Positions 1 through 8,193 of a stretch of 64,000 nucleotides of DNA are shown here, in pieces (position 1 is the first letter of the stretch; every line of letters begins with the position of its first letter). A program made the position numbers and the translations under genes. The notes below the pieces were generated by a model that saw only the letters and a program-made list of their open reading frames with translations, did not search any database and was not told the DNA's origin. This DNA comes from Rhodobacter sp. 24-YEA-8 (GTDB lineage Bacteria > Pseudomonadota > Alphaproteobacteria > Rhodobacterales > Rhodobacteraceae), in NCBI RefSeq assembly GCF_900105075.1, contig NZ_FNSK01000001.1, positions 447,001 to 511,000 of the forward strand, written 5' to 3'.

Positions 1-29
1 CGCAGCTGACAACAACGCTCAGGCAGCGG

Positions 30-899
30 TCAGAACCATTGTCCGGGTTCCATCAGGCCCAGATCCATCAGCTGGTGACTGTCCCAGCGGAACGGTTCAG
101 AGCTGTGCCAGCGGAAGCTGCGGATCTCATTGCGGCTGCCGGGATTGGTGCGCAGCGCTTTTGCGGTGCGGAATGAACAGACCGCTGCGGTGAGATTGTG
201 ATGCCAGGGGCAGGCAAAGGTGTTCATCTCCTCATCCGAGAAGGTGAAATCCGGCCTGAGTTTCACGCCTTTCGTTGCACGAAACAGCGAGATGCGGTCG
301 ATCTTGCGCCGGGCCCAGGGCACGTGCTCTTCGAACCGCCAGCGCAGCCCGCCGAAGAAATCCATCTGGCGCTCTTTCTCGGCCCAGTCGCGTTCGGGAT
401 CCTTGCGGGGCAGGGCGTAATAGCCGGCGCGGTCGAGATGGGCGTGGTCCAGCGAGACCGCATTGGGATGGGCGGCCAGATCGCAGGAATACAGATCAAC
501 CACATAGCTGAGCATCGCATTTCGGCGCTCTTCGCTGTGGAAGGTGGTCAGATCCCGGACCGAGCGGGTCTCGCAAAAGGGAAAGAACAGGAATTCGGCA
601 TTGTAGCCGTAGTAGATCCATTCGCCCTGCATCCCCTGGGCGATGAGGTTCACGGCAGTGACAAGCGCGTCTTCTGCAAAGGCATCGGTCTCGATCCGGT
701 CGATCTGCGCTTCCAGCTCGGGGGGCAGGGTGATCTCTTCGCCGGCCAGCAACACGATGCGCCCGAAGCCCAGCCTGAGGTGATGGCGCAGTGTGGCGGC
801 GGTCTCGCAATTGTCCTCGGCAAGGATCAGCGCCACAGGGCCCTTGCCCGGTGCGGGCTTCGCCATTTCCAGAAACTGGCCAATTGAACTATACTGCAT
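30..899 (-). CDS. Conserved hypothetical protein, possibly glycosyltransferase-like
   Basis: 289-residue soluble protein of unknown function. I start it at the ATG at 899, because an upstream in-frame start at 929 would only add an Arg/Pro-rich leader. The first 45 residues (ILAEDNCETAATLRHHLRLGF, then a hydrophobic strand) resemble the nucleotide-binding start of a GT-A/family 2 glycosyltransferase-like fold. This is a weak impression and no DxD catalytic motif stands out. The rest is rich in Trp, His and Phe. There is no signal peptide and no membrane segment. It is divergent from miaB across about 200 bases. The function is not assigned. Confidence 0.75.
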   Translation of the reverse strand: MQYSSIGQFLEMAKPAPGKGPVALILAEDNCETAATLRHHLRLGFGRIVLLAGEEITLPPELEAQIDRIETDAFAEDALVTAVNLIAQGMQGEWIYYGYNAEFLFFPFCETRSVRDLTTFHSEERRNAMLSYVVDLYSCDLAAHPNAVSLDHAHLDRAGYYALPRKDPERDWAEKERQMDFFGGLRWRFEEHVPWARRKIDRISLFRATKGVKLRPDFTFSDEEMNTFACPWHHNLTAAVCSFRTAKALRTNPGSRNEIRSFRWHSSEPFRWDSHQLMDLGLMEPGQWF

Positions 900-1102
900 G
901 TCTCGCCCGGGTGGTGGATCGGCCCGCATCCGGCCGCGAATAAGACTCTGCTATCACGCCGCCGATGACAAGACGTTACCCGGACACGGATGGCGGTGTA
1001 TGGCCGCATAAATCCGCAAAGCGGGCCTGGTCGTCGCCCTGCCGGGCATGGCGTTGCCCCGGGCGGCCCGCGCGTGTAAAAGCGCGCTCCAGGAGGCACG
1101 CC

Positions 1103-2479
1103 ATGTCGAACCCCGAAAGCCTGACAGATGTCGCAGAAAGCAATGCCGGCCTTGCAAAGGGCGGTGATGCGGATGCGATAAAGAAGCTCTTCATCAAGAC
1201 TTACGGCTGTCAGATGAATGTCTATGACAGCGAGCGCATGGCCGAAGCCATGGGCGCGAAGGGCTATGTGCTGACGGATAAGGCGGATGACGCCGATATG
1301 GTGCTGCTGAACACCTGTCACATCCGCGAAAAGGCCTCGGAGAAACTCTATTCCGATCTTGGTAGGCTGAAGCCGCTGAAACGGGAAAAGCCGGATCTCA
1401 AGATCGGCGTGGCGGGCTGTGTCGCCCAGGCCGAGGGCGCTGAGATCCGCCGCCGCATGCCGCTGGTGGATATCGTGGTCGGCCCGCAGGCCTATCACCG
1501 GCTGCCCGCGATGGTCGAGGCAGGTGGCGCCCAGATCGATACCGATTTCCCGGTCGAGGATAAGTTCGAACATCTGCCGCAACGGAAGGGCTATCGCGGC
1601 CCGACGGCATTTCTGACCGTGCAGGAAGGCTGCGACAAATTCTGCGCCTTTTGCGTGGTGCCCTATACAAGGGGCGCCGAGGTCTCGCGCCCTGCCGCGC
1701 GGCTGATGCGCGAGGCGCGCGAGCTGGTCTCCCGCGGCGTACGCGAGATCACGCTGCTGGGTCAGAACGTCAACGGCTATCACGGCGAAGGGGAGGGGAA
1801 AGACTGGACCCTTGCCCGGCTGATCCGCGAGCTGGCAGAGATCGACGGGCTGGACCGCATCCGCTATACGACCAGCCACCCCAATGACATGGACGACGAT
1901 CTGATCGCCGCCCATGGTGATGTGCCTCAGCTGATGCCCTATCTGCATCTGCCGGTGCAATCCGGGTCCGACCGCATCCTGAAAGCGATGAACCGCAAAC
2001 ATACGCGCGAGCAGTATTTCGGCCTGATCGACCGCATCCGCGCGGCGCGGCCCGATATTCTGATGACCTCGGATTTCATCGTGGGCTTCCCGGGCGAGAC
2101 CGACCATGATTTCGCCGATACGATGGATCTGGTCGCGCGGGTCGGCTATGGCGCGGCGTTTTCGTTCAAATATTCCGCGCGTCCCGGCACGCCTGCGGCG
2201 GAAAAGCCCGGCGTCGAGGCGGCGGTGGCGGATGCCAGGCTTCAGGCGCTGCAAAGGCTGATCCTGGATCAGCAGCACGCGGCCCAGGCGGCGATGGTCG
2301 GGCGCGAGATTTCTGTGCTCTATGAGAAACCCGGCCGTCTCCCGGGGCAGATGGTTGGCAAATCAGATCATCTGATGGCGGTGCATGTCACCGATCCGGA
2401 GGGCCGAATCGGCGACCTCGTCCGGGCGCGCGTGACAGCTGCGTCCTCTAACTCCCTTGCGGCGGAACGGCTTTTCTGA
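1103..2479 (+). CDS. miaB: tRNA-2-methylthio-N6-dimethylallyladenosine synthase MiaB
   Basis: Radical-SAM methylthiotransferase that adds a methylthio group to i6A37 of tRNAs reading UNN codons. The 458-residue protein has the three N-terminal cluster cysteines (C36 in YGCQMN, C72 in NTCHIRE, C106 in AGCVAQ). The radical-SAM motif is C177-x3-C181-x2-C184, and a TRAM domain closes the protein. The start at 1103 is chosen because a perfect AGGAGG lies at 1091-1096. An open frame runs upstream to 965 but looks non-coding. Length and motif spacing are normal for MiaB. It is monocistronic here, with a 207-base gap to the next gene. Confidence 0.96.
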   Translation: MSNPESLTDVAESNAGLAKGGDADAIKKLFIKTYGCQMNVYDSERMAEAMGAKGYVLTDKADDADMVLLNTCHIREKASEKLYSDLGRLKPLKREKPDLKIGVAGCVAQAEGAEIRRRMPLVDIVVGPQAYHRLPAMVEAGGAQIDTDFPVEDKFEHLPQRKGYRGPTAFLTVQEGCDKFCAFCVVPYTRGAEVSRPAARLMREARELVSRGVREITLLGQNVNGYHGEGEGKDWTLARLIRELAEIDGLDRIRYTTSHPNDMDDDLIAAHGDVPQLMPYLHLPVQSGSDRILKAMNRKHTREQYFGLIDRIRAARPDILMTSDFIVGFPGETDHDFADTMDLVARVGYGAAFSFKYSARPGTPAAEKPGVEAAVADARLQALQRLILDQQHAAQAAMVGREISVLYEKPGRLPGQMVGKSDHLMAVHVTDPEGRIGDLVRARVTAASSNSLAAERLF

Positions 2480-2573
2480 TCCCCCCTGTGCCGGCAATGC
2501 GCCAGTGATCCTGGCCGGACAGCATTGCTTTCGGCCTGAGAGATCAGGCACGGGAACCACATCATCTTGTGTG

Positions 2574-2586
2574 CAACTTAAAGTTG
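2574..2586. promoter_or_regulatory. Perfect 13-nt palindrome in AT-rich promoter region
   Basis: CAACTT-A-AAGTTG is a perfect inverted repeat in the AT-rich stretch upstream of the OmpA-like gene, about 100 bases before its start. It has the size and symmetry of a dimeric repressor or activator operator (MarR- or MerR-like). The cognate regulator is not identifiable from the window. Confidence 0.35.
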
Positions 2587-2686
2587 AAGTCTACATAAAT
2601 GAATTGGTTACGGTAAATTCTCCTTTACTTGCGCGTGAGCGGGGGGCAAATCTGCAGGTGCTGCACAAGAGAACAGGGGGCTGGCT

Positions 2687-3280
2687 GTGAATATGCTTTC
2701 ACGCGCCGCGCGGAAGATGGGCGCTCGAATGAGCCTGGGGGCGACCGCGCTGGCAATTGCGATTTCCGGGGGCAGTGCTGCCCTGTCGCAAAGCACGATT
2801 GATCGCACTGTGGTCACCGGCCAGATCGAATGGGGTGTCTGGGTCGATGATGACGGCTGTATGCACTGGTGGGCCGATGGCGGTCTCGAAGGCTATATGG
2901 TGCCGCGCCGCGATCCGAAAACCGGCAAGCCAGTCTGCCTGAAAAAGAACCTTTGCCTGAACGAGAACACTGATCAGCTTTTCGCGACCGACAGTGCGAA
3001 GCTCACCAAAGCCGGGCGGCAAAGGCTGGCGAATTTCTTCACGTCAACCGATGCGTTTGGCTACGCGATCTACGGCCATACCGACAGCCGCGCCTCGGAT
3101 GAATATAATATGAGCCTCTCGCAGCGCCGCGCGAAGGCGGTGGCGGATGTGGCCCGTTCGGTCGGCGCCTCGGTTGAGCGCGAGATCGGTTTCGGCGAGC
3201 GCAATCCGATTGCCACCAACTCGACCGCTGCCGGCATGGCGAAGAATCGTCGCGTCGAAATCGTCTGCTATCGCTGGTAA
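2687..3280 (+). CDS. OmpA-family peptidoglycan-binding outer-membrane protein
   Basis: 197-residue exported protein that probably tethers the envelope to peptidoglycan. A signal peptide spans roughly residues 1-35. A Cys-bounded segment follows (residues 54-84: DGC, WxxDxGLEGY, PRxDP, PxC), then an OmpA_C domain at about 95-195 with the GHTDSRASDEYN core and the closing NRRVEI motif. Translation probably starts at GTG 2687 behind a GGGGG tract at 2676-2680; an in-frame ATG lies at 2693. The next gene starts 6 bases downstream and encodes a lipoprotein that shares the Cys-bounded segment. The two are likely co-transcribed and functionally paired. Confidence 0.85.
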   Translation: MNMLSRAARKMGARMSLGATALAIAISGGSAALSQSTIDRTVVTGQIEWGVWVDDDGCMHWWADGGLEGYMVPRRDPKTGKPVCLKKNLCLNENTDQLFATDSAKLTKAGRQRLANFFTSTDAFGYAIYGHTDSRASDEYNMSLSQRRAKAVADVARSVGASVEREIGFGERNPIATNSTAAGMAKNRRVEIVCYRW

Positions 3281-3286
3281 GGGGGC

Positions 3287-3673
3287 ATGAGCATGAGCAT
3301 GAAACTTGTGACTGTGCTGCTCGGGGCTGGCCTCGTGGCCGGCTGTGCCGAGAGTTTTGAAGGCACCCGGGCCTATTATGGCCCGGATTCGGTGATCGCG
3401 ACCGGTGTGGACAAGGGGCGCGACCGCGGCGTTTTGCAAAATGGCCGCGCCGCCATCGCCTATGATCCGGATGGTTGTCAGAATTGGATCATCGATGATG
3501 GCCTGGAAGGCTATTCGACGCCGCGTTTCGACCCGGTTTCGGGCCTGCCGATCTGCAATGACAAATATCCTCCGGGCACTGTGCTGGGCGATTATCAGTC
3601 TGCCAATCCGGGGATCCGGGACCGTGTCTCTGGCCCGGGCCGCAAGACCGTGGTTGTGCGCCGCACGAACTGA
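3287..3673 (+). CDS. Small outer-membrane lipoprotein paired with the OmpA-like protein
   Basis: 128-residue predicted lipoprotein. The signal peptide ends in the lipobox LVAGC (Cys20), so the mature protein should be lipidated. Residues 60-90 (DGCxxW, DDGLEGY, PRFDP, PIC) closely match residues 54-84 of the upstream OmpA-like protein, so the two share a small, probably disulphide-bridged module. Three in-frame ATGs (3287, 3293, 3299) follow a GGGGG tract; 3293 or 3299 may be used. No enzymatic motif is visible. The function is unknown, but the tandem arrangement suggests a common envelope complex. Confidence 0.75.
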   Translation: MSMSMKLVTVLLGAGLVAGCAESFEGTRAYYGPDSVIATGVDKGRDRGVLQNGRAAIAYDPDGCQNWIIDDGLEGYSTPRFDPVSGLPICNDKYPPGTVLGDYQSANPGIRDRVSGPGRKTVVVRRTN

Positions 3674-3895
3674 ACTGCACAGTCAGATCGCTGACTTCAA
3701 CGGGCTGCAGGGGAACCTGCGGCCCGTTTTCACATCCGGGGCCTTCCCTCCGGCGCATGACCTCCCATATTGTAGAGGTTGTCATCAAATTCTGATCTTC
3801 ATCCGCAAGATCTGGTGGTGGCAATGAAAGGTCTTGCCAGATGCCGCGTTCAGGCGCAGCATCATGATTAAGGCTCTTGCAGGAAGGAGGCCCAT

Positions 3896-4900
3896 TTGGG
3901 CATCAGCGCGCTGACCCCCCCGACCAGCCCCGAGGATATGGTGGAAACCGTCCTGGAATTTCCCGATAACCGGCTCCTGATCGGGCTTTGCGGCGAATAT
4001 GACCGCAATCTCGCCCAGGTCGAGCATCAGCTGGGGGTCCATGTGCTCAGGCGTGGTAATCGCCTGACGGTGGTCGGCGCTCCGGCAGCACGAGAGCAGG
4101 CCGCAGCCGTGCTGCGCGCGCTCTATGCCCGGCTGGAAGCCGGCCGCAGCGTTGAAGCCGGCGATGTCGATGGTGCGCTGCGTCTGTCGATCCCGGCGCA
4201 GCCGCGCGACGGCGAACAGATCGAACTCTTTTCCCCCGGGATGGAGCTGCGTACCCGCAAAAAGCCGATCGAGCCTCGCACCGAGGCGCAGAAGGCCTAT
4301 GTGGCGAACCTGTTCAAACATGAGCTGGGCTTTGGCATCGGGCCGGCAGGCACGGGAAAAACCTATCTCGCGGTTGCGGTCGGGGTGACAATGTTCATCT
4401 CCGGTGCGGTTGAAAAGATCGTGCTCTCGCGCCCTGCGGTCGAGGCCGGCGAACGGCTCGGCTTCCTTCCCGGCGATATGAAGGAGAAGGTCGATCCCTA
4501 TATGCAGCCGCTCTATGACGCGCTGAATGATTTCCTGCCGGCGCGCCAGGTCGAGAAGCTCTTCGCCGAGAAACGCATTGAAATCGCACCACTGGCCTTC
4601 ATGCGCGGGCGCACTCTGTCCAATGCTTTCGTGGTGCTGGACGAGGCGCAGAACGCCACCGCCATGCAGATGAAAATGTTCCTGACGCGACTTGGCGAGG
4701 GCTCGCGCATGGTGGTCACGGGGGACCGCACCCAGGTCGATCTGCCACGCGGCGTGACCTCGGGTCTTGCCGAGGCGGAGCGGATCCTGAAAGGGGTCAG
4801 GGGCGTCAGCTTCAACTATTTCAACTCGGCCGATGTCGTGCGCCACCCGCTGGTCGCCCGGATTATTGAAGCCTGGGAAAAAGACGAAGCATCGGTCTGA
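3896..4900 (+). CDS. phoH: PhoH family ATPase
   Basis: Cytoplasmic P-loop ATPase of the PhoH/YbeZ type, linked in other bacteria to rRNA maturation and RNA quality control with YbeY. It has 334 residues, with a KH-like N-terminal region, Walker A GPAGTGKT at 149-156 and Walker B (VVLDEAQN) near 247-253. The start is TTG 3896, supported by a strong AGGAAGGAGG at 3881-3890; no ATG fits better. It heads the conserved phoH-ybeY-corC-lnt run. A composite hairpin repeat separates it from ybeY. Confidence 0.93.
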   Translation: MGISALTPPTSPEDMVETVLEFPDNRLLIGLCGEYDRNLAQVEHQLGVHVLRRGNRLTVVGAPAAREQAAAVLRALYARLEAGRSVEAGDVDGALRLSIPAQPRDGEQIELFSPGMELRTRKKPIEPRTEAQKAYVANLFKHELGFGIGPAGTGKTYLAVAVGVTMFISGAVEKIVLSRPAVEAGERLGFLPGDMKEKVDPYMQPLYDALNDFLPARQVEKLFAEKRIEIAPLAFMRGRTLSNAFVVLDEAQNATAMQMKMFLTRLGEGSRMVVTGDRTQVDLPRGVTSGLAEAERILKGVRGVSFNYFNSADVVRHPLVARIIEAWEKDEASV

Positions 4901-4918
4901 TCGCGACATATAAGACTT

Positions 4919-4940
4919 TCCCGGAGCCATGGCTCCGGGA
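4919..4940. repeat. Perfect 22-nt palindrome after phoH
   Basis: TCCCGGAGCCATGGCTCCGGGA is perfectly self-complementary and lies 19 bases after the phoH stop, directly before the composite hairpin repeat. It could form a stable hairpin or cruciform and may act as a processing or termination element. There is no U-tract, so it is not a canonical intrinsic terminator. Confidence 0.6.
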
Positions 4941-4952
4941 ATGCCTCCGGCG

Positions 4953-5047
4953 GGGATATTTAAGGACAGATGAAAACACTGACCCTTTCATCTGTCCTTA
5001 AATATCCCGGGGATGAGCGGCTGTGCCGCGAGGGGGCTGGCCCCCTC
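4953..5047. repeat. Composite dispersed hairpin repeat, copy 1
   Basis: A 23-bp perfect inverted repeat (arms 4953-4975 and 4986-5008, core TTTCATCTGTCCTTAAATAT) is followed by hairpin GCGGC-tgt-GCCGC (5017-5029) and hairpin GAGGGGGC/GCCCCCTC (5030-5047). The same layout recurs at 54639-54736, and a shortened copy lies at 15461-15508. This makes it a dispersed REP-like family. Here it lies between phoH and ybeY, in the leader of ybeY. Confidence 0.85.
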
Positions 5048-5094
5048 TCTTTCCTCTCTTGTCATGTGCGAAACAGCGCGATAGCGCGGGTTCT

Positions 5095-5598
5095 ATGGAA
5101 CAGATCGTAGATACCGTTTTTGAAGATCCGCGCTGGCAGGAATTCGGGTTGGAAGGCCTCGCCGAAACAGCTGCGGCCGCAGTTTTTGCGCAGCTTGGCC
5201 TTTCCCCGACCGGCTTCCTGATCTCGCTGCTCGCCTGCGATGACCAAAGGATCGCCGCGCTCAATACCGAATTTCGTGGCAAGCCGGTGCCGACCAATGT
5301 GCTGTCCTGGCCCTCGGAGGAGCGCGCGGCGGAGGAGGCCGGCGGTATTCCCGACCTGCCGGAGCCGGGTGATGCCGAGGATCCCGAAGAGCTTGGTGAT
5401 ATCGCCATCGCTTATGAGACCTGTATGCGGGAGGCCGCAGAACAGGAGAAGGCGCCACGGGAACATGTCGCCCATCTGATGGTTCACGGGATTTTGCATC
5501 TTCTGGGCTATGATCACATTGATGACGCAGATGCCGCGGTGATGGAAAATCTCGAAACGCGGATACTTGCGGGCCTGGGCATTCCTGACCCATATTGA
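5095..5598 (+). CDS. ybeY: Endoribonuclease YbeY (rRNA maturation factor)
   Basis: Zinc-dependent single-strand endoribonuclease for 16S rRNA 3'-end maturation and ribosome quality control. The 167-residue protein carries the signature HGILHLLGYDH near residue 125, whose three His residues bind the metal. It also has the upstream LNxxFRGKxxPTNVLSWP segment of the family. The start at 5095 excludes a repeat-derived leader. It sits between phoH and corC in the order seen in many proteobacteria. Confidence 0.94.
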   Translation: MEQIVDTVFEDPRWQEFGLEGLAETAAAAVFAQLGLSPTGFLISLLACDDQRIAALNTEFRGKPVPTNVLSWPSEERAAEEAGGIPDLPEPGDAEDPEELGDIAIAYETCMREAAEQEKAPREHVAHLMVHGILHLLGYDHIDDADAAVMENLETRILAGLGIPDPY

Positions 5599-5637
5599 AA
5601 CGCACCCACATAACGGGTGGCTCTGGACAAAGGGACA

Positions 5638-6564
5638 ATGGGCAGTAGCAGCGACGGGCCGGTTACGGCGCAGGATGCGGCGTCATTAGCGGGAACAACG
5701 GTCCCGCAGGATAATGCGGGACAGGGGAATACGCCGGCAGGAATGCCTGGTGGCGGGCAAAGTGGTCCCAGGGGCTTTTTCGGTCGCCTGATCTCGGCGT
5801 TCTCGGGCACAGATGCCGAGGGGGCCGCGCTGACCCAGGGCGAGCAGGCCTTTGCCCTGCTGGCCGAGGTCAGCGTCGATGATGTGGCTATTCCCAAGGC
5901 CGAGATCGTGGCGGTTGCGCTTGATACCGGGCTTGAAGATCTTGTCCGTGTCTTCCGCAGCCATGGATTTTCGCGCCTGCCGGTCTATGAGGAAAGCCTT
6001 GATCACCCGCTGGGGCTTGTGCTTCTGAAGGATGTGGCGCTGCGTTTCGGCTTCGGCACATCTGAGGCTTTCACCCTGAAAGACCTGTTGCGGCCGATCC
6101 TCTTCGCTCCGCCCTCGATGCCGGCGGCGGTGCTTTTGCAGAAGATGCAAAAGGAACGCGCACATATGGCGCTGGTGATCGACGAATATGGCGGCGTCGA
6201 TGGGCTGGCGACCTTTGAGGATCTGATCGAAGCCGTGATCGGCGAGGTCGAGGATGAGCATGACGAGGTCGCCGGGCTTTTGTGGAAAGAGGAAAGCCCG
6301 GGGGTGATCCTCGCGCAATCCACGGCGGAGCTCGAAGATCTGGAGGCCGCTTATGGCATCCGGCTGCGGGGCCTCGCGGAAGATGATGATATCGACACTC
6401 TGGGCGGGCTGGTGTTCCTGCGCACCGGTCATGTGCCGGTGAGGGGCGAGATGGTGGTGCTGGAAAACGGCGCCACGATCGAAGTGGTCGATGCCGATGT
6501 GCGCCGGATCAAGCGGCTGCGGCTGCGGCTGCCGCAGGCGGCGGTCATCCCGGCGGGAAACTGA
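5638..6564 (+). CDS. corC: CorC/HlyC family CBS-domain protein
   Basis: 308-residue protein with a variable low-complexity N-terminus, two CBS repeats (about residues 75-195, including FSRLPVYEESLDHPLG and DEYGGVDGLATFEDLIE) and a C-terminal CorC/HlyC transporter-associated domain with GEMV and DADVRRIKRLRL motifs. CorC homologues are linked to Mg/Co efflux, but the exact role is not proven. ATG 5638 follows AAAGGG closely; GTG 5617 is an alternative seven residues upstream. It is co-directional with ybeY and lnt, 15 bases before lnt. Confidence 0.9.
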   Translation: MGSSSDGPVTAQDAASLAGTTVPQDNAGQGNTPAGMPGGGQSGPRGFFGRLISAFSGTDAEGAALTQGEQAFALLAEVSVDDVAIPKAEIVAVALDTGLEDLVRVFRSHGFSRLPVYEESLDHPLGLVLLKDVALRFGFGTSEAFTLKDLLRPILFAPPSMPAAVLLQKMQKERAHMALVIDEYGGVDGLATFEDLIEAVIGEVEDEHDEVAGLLWKEESPGVILAQSTAELEDLEAAYGIRLRGLAEDDDIDTLGGLVFLRTGHVPVRGEMVVLENGATIEVVDADVRRIKRLRLRLPQAAVIPAGN

Positions 6565-6579
6565 ACGGGGACAGGTCTC

Positions 6580-8103
6580 ATGCAGCCTCAGCGCAATCGC
6601 CTCTGGCATCAGAGGCTGCGTGATTTTGTCATCGGTGCCGTGGCGGCGCTGGGCCTTTCGCCTTTTGGCCTCTGGCCGGTGGCGCTGGTGGCGCTGGCGC
6701 TGATCCTCAGGCGGGTGGGCGCGGCAAAGACCGGGCGCGAGGCCTTCTGGCGCGGGCTCTTTGCCGGGGCCGGCTGGTTCGGCCTGTCGCTCAACTGGAT
6801 CGTGCAACCGTTTTTCGTTGATCCCTGGCGCCATGGCTGGATGGCGCCTTTCGCGCTTTTGCTGATCGCCTTCGGGCTGGGGCTGTTCTGGGGCCTTGCC
6901 GGGTTGATCGCGCGGCGTGCCGGCGGGGGGGCGATGGCCTTCGCGCTGGCGCTTTCGCTGACGGAACTGGCGCGTGGTTTTGTCTTGACCGGCTTTCCCT
7001 GGTCTTTACCCGGCCATATCTGGCTCGATACTGCGCTGGTGCAGATGGGCGCACTTATGGGCGGCTATGGCATGACGGCGCTCACGCTGATCGCGCTGGC
7101 CGCACCATTTTCTTATGGCTGGCGGCGGGGAGGGGCGGTTTCCACTGCCATTCTCGCGCTCGGCGTCGGCTGGTCGGGCTACCGGCTTTCCCTGCCCGAA
7201 CCCGCGCCGCGTGACACAGTCCTGCGCATCGTGCAGCCCAATATCGCGCAGAACCTGAAATGGGATCCCGAAGAGGCGCGCAGCAATTTCACGCGGCTCT
7301 TGTCTATGACCGCAGGCGCCCGGGCAGATCTGGTGATCTGGCCCGAGACATCGGTGCCCTATCTGGTGACAGAGGGCGATGGCGCTGCGCTGTCGATCGC
7401 ACAGGCCGGAGGCGATGCGCTGGTCGTCGCCGGGTATCAGCGCGATGAAGGTGCCGCGGCCTGGAACACACTGGGCGTCTTTGGCCCGGGCGGGCGCATC
7501 TCACAGACTTTTGACAAGATCCATCTGGTGCCGTTCGGGGAATATATGCCGATGGGGGATCTGCTTTATGATCGTTTCGGCATCCGCGCTTTTGCAAGCC
7601 AGGCCGGGGCGGGCTATTCGGCGGGGCTCGCACGCAATCTGCTGGATTTTGGCGCCACGGGGGGGCGGGCGCTGCCGCTGATCTGTTATGAGGCGATCTT
7701 TCCCGGCGATCTGGTCACGGATGAGCGCCCCGACTGGATCTTGCAGGCCACCAATGACGCCTGGTTCGGCACCCTGACCGGGCCGTATCAGCATTTCGCC
7801 CAGACCCGGCTTCGCGCGATTGAACAGGGGCTGCCGCTGATCCGTGCCGCCAATACCGGGATCTCGGCCGTGGTCGATGCGCGGGGCTTTGTCGCGACAG
7901 ACCGCGAAGGCCAGCCGGCGCGTCTTGGCCTCGGGCTGCAGGGTGTGATCGATGCGCAGCTTCCCGGCCCGATGGCGCCGCCGCCCTATGCGCGGATGCT
8001 GCGCAGTGTCGGCGAGGCGCCCTTGCTGATCTTCCTGCTATGTGGCCTTTTGGTGCGGGTCCTGTCGGCCCGCCGCCGGGCCGCGGGCCGAGCTGGCGCT
8101 TGA
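6580..8103 (+). CDS. lnt: Apolipoprotein N-acyltransferase Lnt
   Basis: Inner-membrane enzyme that adds the third acyl chain to the N-terminal Cys of lipoproteins. The 507-residue protein has several N-terminal membrane helices (about residues 15-210), a periplasmic nitrilase-like domain, and a last helix near 480-500. The nitrilase catalytic elements are visible: Glu in IWPETSVPYL, Lys in FDKIHLVPFGEYMP, and Cys in LICYEAIFPG. It follows corC by 15 bases with GGGACAGG as ribosome-binding site, and is the last gene of the phoH-led run. Confidence 0.95.
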   Translation: MQPQRNRLWHQRLRDFVIGAVAALGLSPFGLWPVALVALALILRRVGAAKTGREAFWRGLFAGAGWFGLSLNWIVQPFFVDPWRHGWMAPFALLLIAFGLGLFWGLAGLIARRAGGGAMAFALALSLTELARGFVLTGFPWSLPGHIWLDTALVQMGALMGGYGMTALTLIALAAPFSYGWRRGGAVSTAILALGVGWSGYRLSLPEPAPRDTVLRIVQPNIAQNLKWDPEEARSNFTRLLSMTAGARADLVIWPETSVPYLVTEGDGAALSIAQAGGDALVVAGYQRDEGAAAWNTLGVFGPGGRISQTFDKIHLVPFGEYMPMGDLLYDRFGIRAFASQAGAGYSAGLARNLLDFGATGGRALPLICYEAIFPGDLVTDERPDWILQATNDAWFGTLTGPYQHFAQTRLRAIEQGLPLIRAANTGISAVVDARGFVATDREGQPARLGLGLQGVIDAQLPGPMAPPPYARMLRSVGEAPLLIFLLCGLLVRVLSARRRAAGRAGA

Positions 8104-8139
8104 TTGTTGGCCCCGTGGGCGCTAAGCGCAATGACACAC

Positions 8140-8187
8140 CGTCACAACGGCTTCCTGGCGTGACGCGGTCCTTTCCAACGGAGCACT
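8140..8187 (+). promoter_or_regulatory. SAM/SAH riboswitch upstream of metK
   Basis: The stem CGTCAC (8140-8145) / GTGACG (8160-8165) encloses AACGGCTTCCTGGC, and GGAGCA follows at 8180-8185. This reproduces the compact pseudoknot of the SAM/SAH riboswitch found before metK in Rhodobacterales. The GGAG is also the ribosome-binding site of metK (ATG 8194) and can pair with CTTCC in the loop. Ligand binding would therefore hide it and lower translation when SAM is abundant. Confidence 0.88.
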
Positions 8188-8193
8188 TCCCCA

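Noticed and set aside
827..2278. 483-residue minus-strand frame opposite miaB
   Set aside because: Antisense to miaB; no motif.
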